From IMG/VR virus record IMGVR_UViG_3300042922_000397, positions 1-31,210 of that record: 31,210 bases of DNA. One strand, given 5' to 3'. Both the position numbers and the translations under genes were made by a program. Below the pieces are notes generated by a model that had not been told where the DNA came from, did no database searches, and saw only the letters and a program-made list of their open reading frames with translations. This document shows positions 28,991 through 31,210 of this stretch, one piece after another; position 1 is the first letter of the stretch; the number at the start of each line of letters is the position of its first letter. This stretch comes from a virus.

Positions 28991-29414
28991 CGAAACTATG
29001 ACCGGCATTGCCCGAAAGCTAAATGCAACATTCGGTAATGGGTATGAAATTTATATTGATGAGGTTAAGCAGGGTTTAAAGGAACCCTGCTTTCTACTTG
29101 TCTGCTTGACCGGCAGACAGCAGCAGGAAATAGGTCCTACCTACAACCGGGAACAAGCCTTTGATCTTCATTACTTCCCAAAAGCGAAAAACTACACCAC
29201 GGAAGTTAATGGTGTAGTGGATACGTTGAATATGGAACTGGAGTATATCACGGTTGACGGCAATTTGGTCCGGGGATCCAAAATGAAGCATCAAGTGACT
29301 GACGGTGTGCTGCATTTCTTTGTGAACTATGATCTTAGAATCCGTAAAGTTGTTGATCTTGATCCGGTTATGGAGGATTTAGAAATTATAGAAAGGGTGA
29401 AAAACAGTGGCTAA
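28983..29414 (+). CDS. Tail terminator family protein
   Basis: 143 residues from the ATG at 28983 (TTAGGGG about 10 bases upstream); the ATG at 28974 is too close to that site. Pattern: GIARKLNATFGNGYEIYIDE, GLKEPCFLLVCLTGRQQQEI, DLHYFPKAKNYTTEVNGVVD and DGVLHFFVNYDLRIRK, like the DUF6838/phage tail terminator family of PBSX-type phages. These cap the tail and join it to the head. Position between the gp10-like and sheath genes agrees. Confidence 0.82.
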   Translation: MLNETMTGIARKLNATFGNGYEIYIDEVKQGLKEPCFLLVCLTGRQQQEIGPTYNREQAFDLHYFPKAKNYTTEVNGVVDTLNMELEYITVDGNLVRGSKMKHQVTDGVLHFFVNYDLRIRKVVDLDPVMEDLEIIERVKNSG

Positions 29415-29613
29415 AACGGAAACACCGGCAGAACCGGTAGCAAAATTCAGCAAGCAGCAAATCCTGGCTGCCAAGAAATATGCGGAACGGCGGGACTTGC
29501 TTTCTGTTTTATTGGCAGAAGACAAGTCGTATGAGCTGGCTGAAGTCGATAAGCTGATTAATGCGTTTTTGAAAAAAGAATTTGATAAACCAAAAGTAAA
29601 GGAGGGTGACTAA
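29407..29613 (+). CDS. Small tail-module protein (68 aa)
   Basis: 68 residues from a GTG at 29407 with AAAGGGTG upstream, overlapping the tail terminator gene by 8 bases and the sheath gene by one. Basic and helical (FSKQQILAAKKYAERRDLLS, then LLAEDKSYELAEVDKLINAF). A small gene in this place is common in PBSX-like tail operons; its function is not known to me. Confidence 0.75.
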   Translation: MAKTETPAEPVAKFSKQQILAAKKYAERRDLLSVLLAEDKSYELAEVDKLINAFLKKEFDKPKVKEGD

Positions 29614-30920
29614 TGGCTTTAGGTGGCGGCACATTTCTTGTGCAAAATAAGACACTACCGGGGAGTTATATTAACTTCATTTCTCTTATCAGGGCGTCCG
29701 CGACTCTCTCAGATCGGGGCTACGGTGCATTAGCCCTTGAACTGGATTGGGGGCCAGAAGGCGAAGTGTTCACAGTAGAAAATGTAGACTTCCAATCTGA
29801 CTCACTGAAGATATTTGGCTATGATTACACAAGCGACAAGCTAAAGGGCTTGCGTGATTTGTTCCTTAACCTCAGAATCGGTTATTTCTACCGGTTAAAT
29901 AATACGGCTGTAAAAGCTCAGAACACCTTCGCTACGGCAAAATATGGCGGTATCCGGGGCAATGACATTAAGATTGTGATAGCCTCTAACGTTGATGTTC
30001 CAGCAAATTTTGACGTGTCAACTATGATAGGTACTACGTTGGTTGATTTGCAGACAGTGGCAAATGCTGCCGCCCTAGTGGCAAATGATTATGTGACCTT
30101 TAAAACCGGAGCGACATTAGCCGTGACAGCCGCTACACCTCTTACCGGAGGGACTAACGGTGCAGCTATTACCGGCACACAGTATCAGACCGCGCTGGAT
30201 AAATTCGAGGCTTATAAATTCAATACGCTGGGTTGCTTATCGACAGAGGAAACTATTAAGAGTCTGTATATGGCCTATACGAAGCGCATGAGGGATGAAG
30301 TAGGGGCGAAGTTCCAAACAGTTATTTATGATAAAGCAGCGGACTATGAAGGCGTTATTAGCATAAAGAATCAAACGCTAGGCGGTGAACTGGAGTCAGC
30401 CGCTGTGTATTGGGTAACTGGTGCCAGTGCTTCCTGCGCTGTTAACCGGTCTAATACCAATAAGAATTATGACGGTGAATTTACCTTCTTTGTGGACTAT
30501 AAGCAGTCCGCATTAGAGGCGGCAATGAAAGCAGGCTCCTTCATGTTTCACAAGGTGGGGGATGAGGTTCATGTGCTGGATGATATCAATTCATTCGTGA
30601 GTGTCACACCGGAAAAGAATATTGACTTTAACTCAAATCAAACTATCCGCGTGCTTGACCAAATCGCTAACGACATTGCAGTACTGTTTAATACGCAGTA
30701 TCTTGGCAAAGTGCAAAATAATAACGCAGGCCGCATTTCCTTCTGGAACGATCTTGTGAAGTATCATCAGGAACTGGAAGGTATACAGGCTATTGAAGAA
30801 TTTAACCCGGATGATGTTGTTGTTGCGAAAGGTAATGATAAAAAATCCGTTACTGTGACCGATCCGGTACAGCCGGTTAATTGCATGACTAAGCTTTATA
30901 TGACGGTTATCGTCAAGTAA
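29613..30920 (+). CDS. Contractile tail sheath protein (XkdK-like)
   Basis: 435 residues. Recognised as a tail sheath by LPGSYINFISLIRASATLSD and RGYGALALELDWGPEGEVFT near the N-terminus, a variable middle domain rich in Ala/Thr (about 130-190), and the conserved C-terminal region NQTIRVLDQIANDIAVLFNT with FWNDLVKYHQELEGIQAIEE. This makes the phage a myovirus. GGAGG lies about 6 bases before the ATG. The sheath slides over the tube encoded next and contracts to drive it through the cell envelope. Confidence 0.93.
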   Translation: MALGGGTFLVQNKTLPGSYINFISLIRASATLSDRGYGALALELDWGPEGEVFTVENVDFQSDSLKIFGYDYTSDKLKGLRDLFLNLRIGYFYRLNNTAVKAQNTFATAKYGGIRGNDIKIVIASNVDVPANFDVSTMIGTTLVDLQTVANAAALVANDYVTFKTGATLAVTAATPLTGGTNGAAITGTQYQTALDKFEAYKFNTLGCLSTEETIKSLYMAYTKRMRDEVGAKFQTVIYDKAADYEGVISIKNQTLGGELESAAVYWVTGASASCAVNRSNTNKNYDGEFTFFVDYKQSALEAAMKAGSFMFHKVGDEVHVLDDINSFVSVTPEKNIDFNSNQTIRVLDQIANDIAVLFNTQYLGKVQNNNAGRISFWNDLVKYHQELEGIQAIEEFNPDDVVVAKGNDKKSVTVTDPVQPVNCMTKLYMTVIVK

Positions 30921-30937
30921 GAAAGGAGGGGCTTTAG

Positions 30938-31210
30938 ATGCAAAAAGTAATGCAGGCCAGGGACGCAGTAAGCGCTAAACTTGCTGAGTGCTTTGTCACC
31001 ATAGAGAGTAACCGATACCTGCTAATGCAGGGTAAAAAGTTTGAAGCCAAATTCGAAAAGCAAAAACAGAAAGTATCCATTCTGGGCAAGACCGGCCAGG
31101 GTAATAAAACCACTAGCTGGAATGGCACCGGCACTATGACGGTCTACCAAAATACGCCCATCTTCAATGAACTAATGTTGAAGTTCAAAAATACTGGTGA
31201 AGATGTCTAT
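30938..31210 (+). CDS. Tail tube protein (XkdM-like), partial at window end
   Basis: The first 91 codons are visible, running off the window. AAAGGAGG lies about 11 bases before the ATG. The sequence (SAKLAECFVTIESNRYLLMQ, GKKFEAKFEKQKQKVSILGK, then NKTTSWNGTGTMTVYQNTPI) matches the PBSX XkdM/DUF2001 core tail protein, which stacks into the inner tube. The family is about 145-150 residues long, so perhaps 55 remain outside the window. Confidence 0.9.
   Translation, partial: MQKVMQARDAVSAKLAECFVTIESNRYLLMQGKKFEAKFEKQKQKVSILGKTGQGNKTTSWNGTGTMTVYQNTPIFNELMLKFKNTGEDVY

Overview
The window is a stretch of a temperate, contractile-tailed (myovirus-type) phage of a Bacillota host. The case for a Firmicute rests on strong AGGAGG ribosome-binding sites with frequent GTG/TTG starts, an ImmA/XRE lysogeny pair, DUF2800/DUF2815 proteins beside a family A DNA polymerase, an SPP1/PBSX-like head and tail gene order, and a tRNA-Leu(UAA) 3' end used as attachment core. 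An anaerobic Clostridia or Negativicutes host is plausible, but the sequence does not settle it.

Layout. 1-300: attachment region, with the 3' part of a tRNA-Leu flanked on both sides by the same 20-base repeat; this looks like attP rather than an integrated prophage end. 254-2942 (minus strand): integrase, ImmA-like protein and a double-HTH repressor. 2943-3166: operator region with four related repeats and the repressor promoter. 3167-4112 (plus strand): Cro-like regulator, excisionase-like protein and three small proteins. 4203-19245: replication and DNA-processing module. It holds an inactive-looking phage metallopeptidase, a Cas4-like nuclease (DUF2800), an ssDNA-binding protein (DUF2815), DNA polymerase, a radical SAM protein, two SNF2-type helicases, two DNA methyltransferases of different classes, a VapE-type primase-helicase, a stand-alone winged-helix-like protein and a VRR-NUC nuclease. 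19245-19802: RinA/ArpU-like late regulator. 19912-25491: Cys-rich small protein, terminase subunits, portal, and a MuF protein fused to a zinc-metallopeptidase domain. 25491-26047: accessory (moron) island with an antisense DUF2188 gene carrying its own promoter. 26078-31210: scaffold, capsid, connectors, tail terminator, sheath and the start of the tail tube gene.

The most unusual feature is a roughly 225-base noncoding element present twice, exactly 15.6 kb apart and in the same orientation (1534-1757 and 17134-17360). It carries GTGTCC/GGACAC repeats around an AT-rich core. One copy lies upstream of the integrase, the other directly after the primase-helicase gene. Its layout suggests paired replication origins. 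However, most substitutions between the copies keep base pairing only as G-U on the plus strand, which suggests a structured RNA. I do not recognise it as a described family.

How the parts work together: the repressor and ImmA set the lysis-lysogeny decision at the operator region. The early operon then runs rightward through the replication genes, with many 1-14 base overlaps that suggest translational coupling. The RinA-like protein probably turns on the late packaging, head and tail operon.
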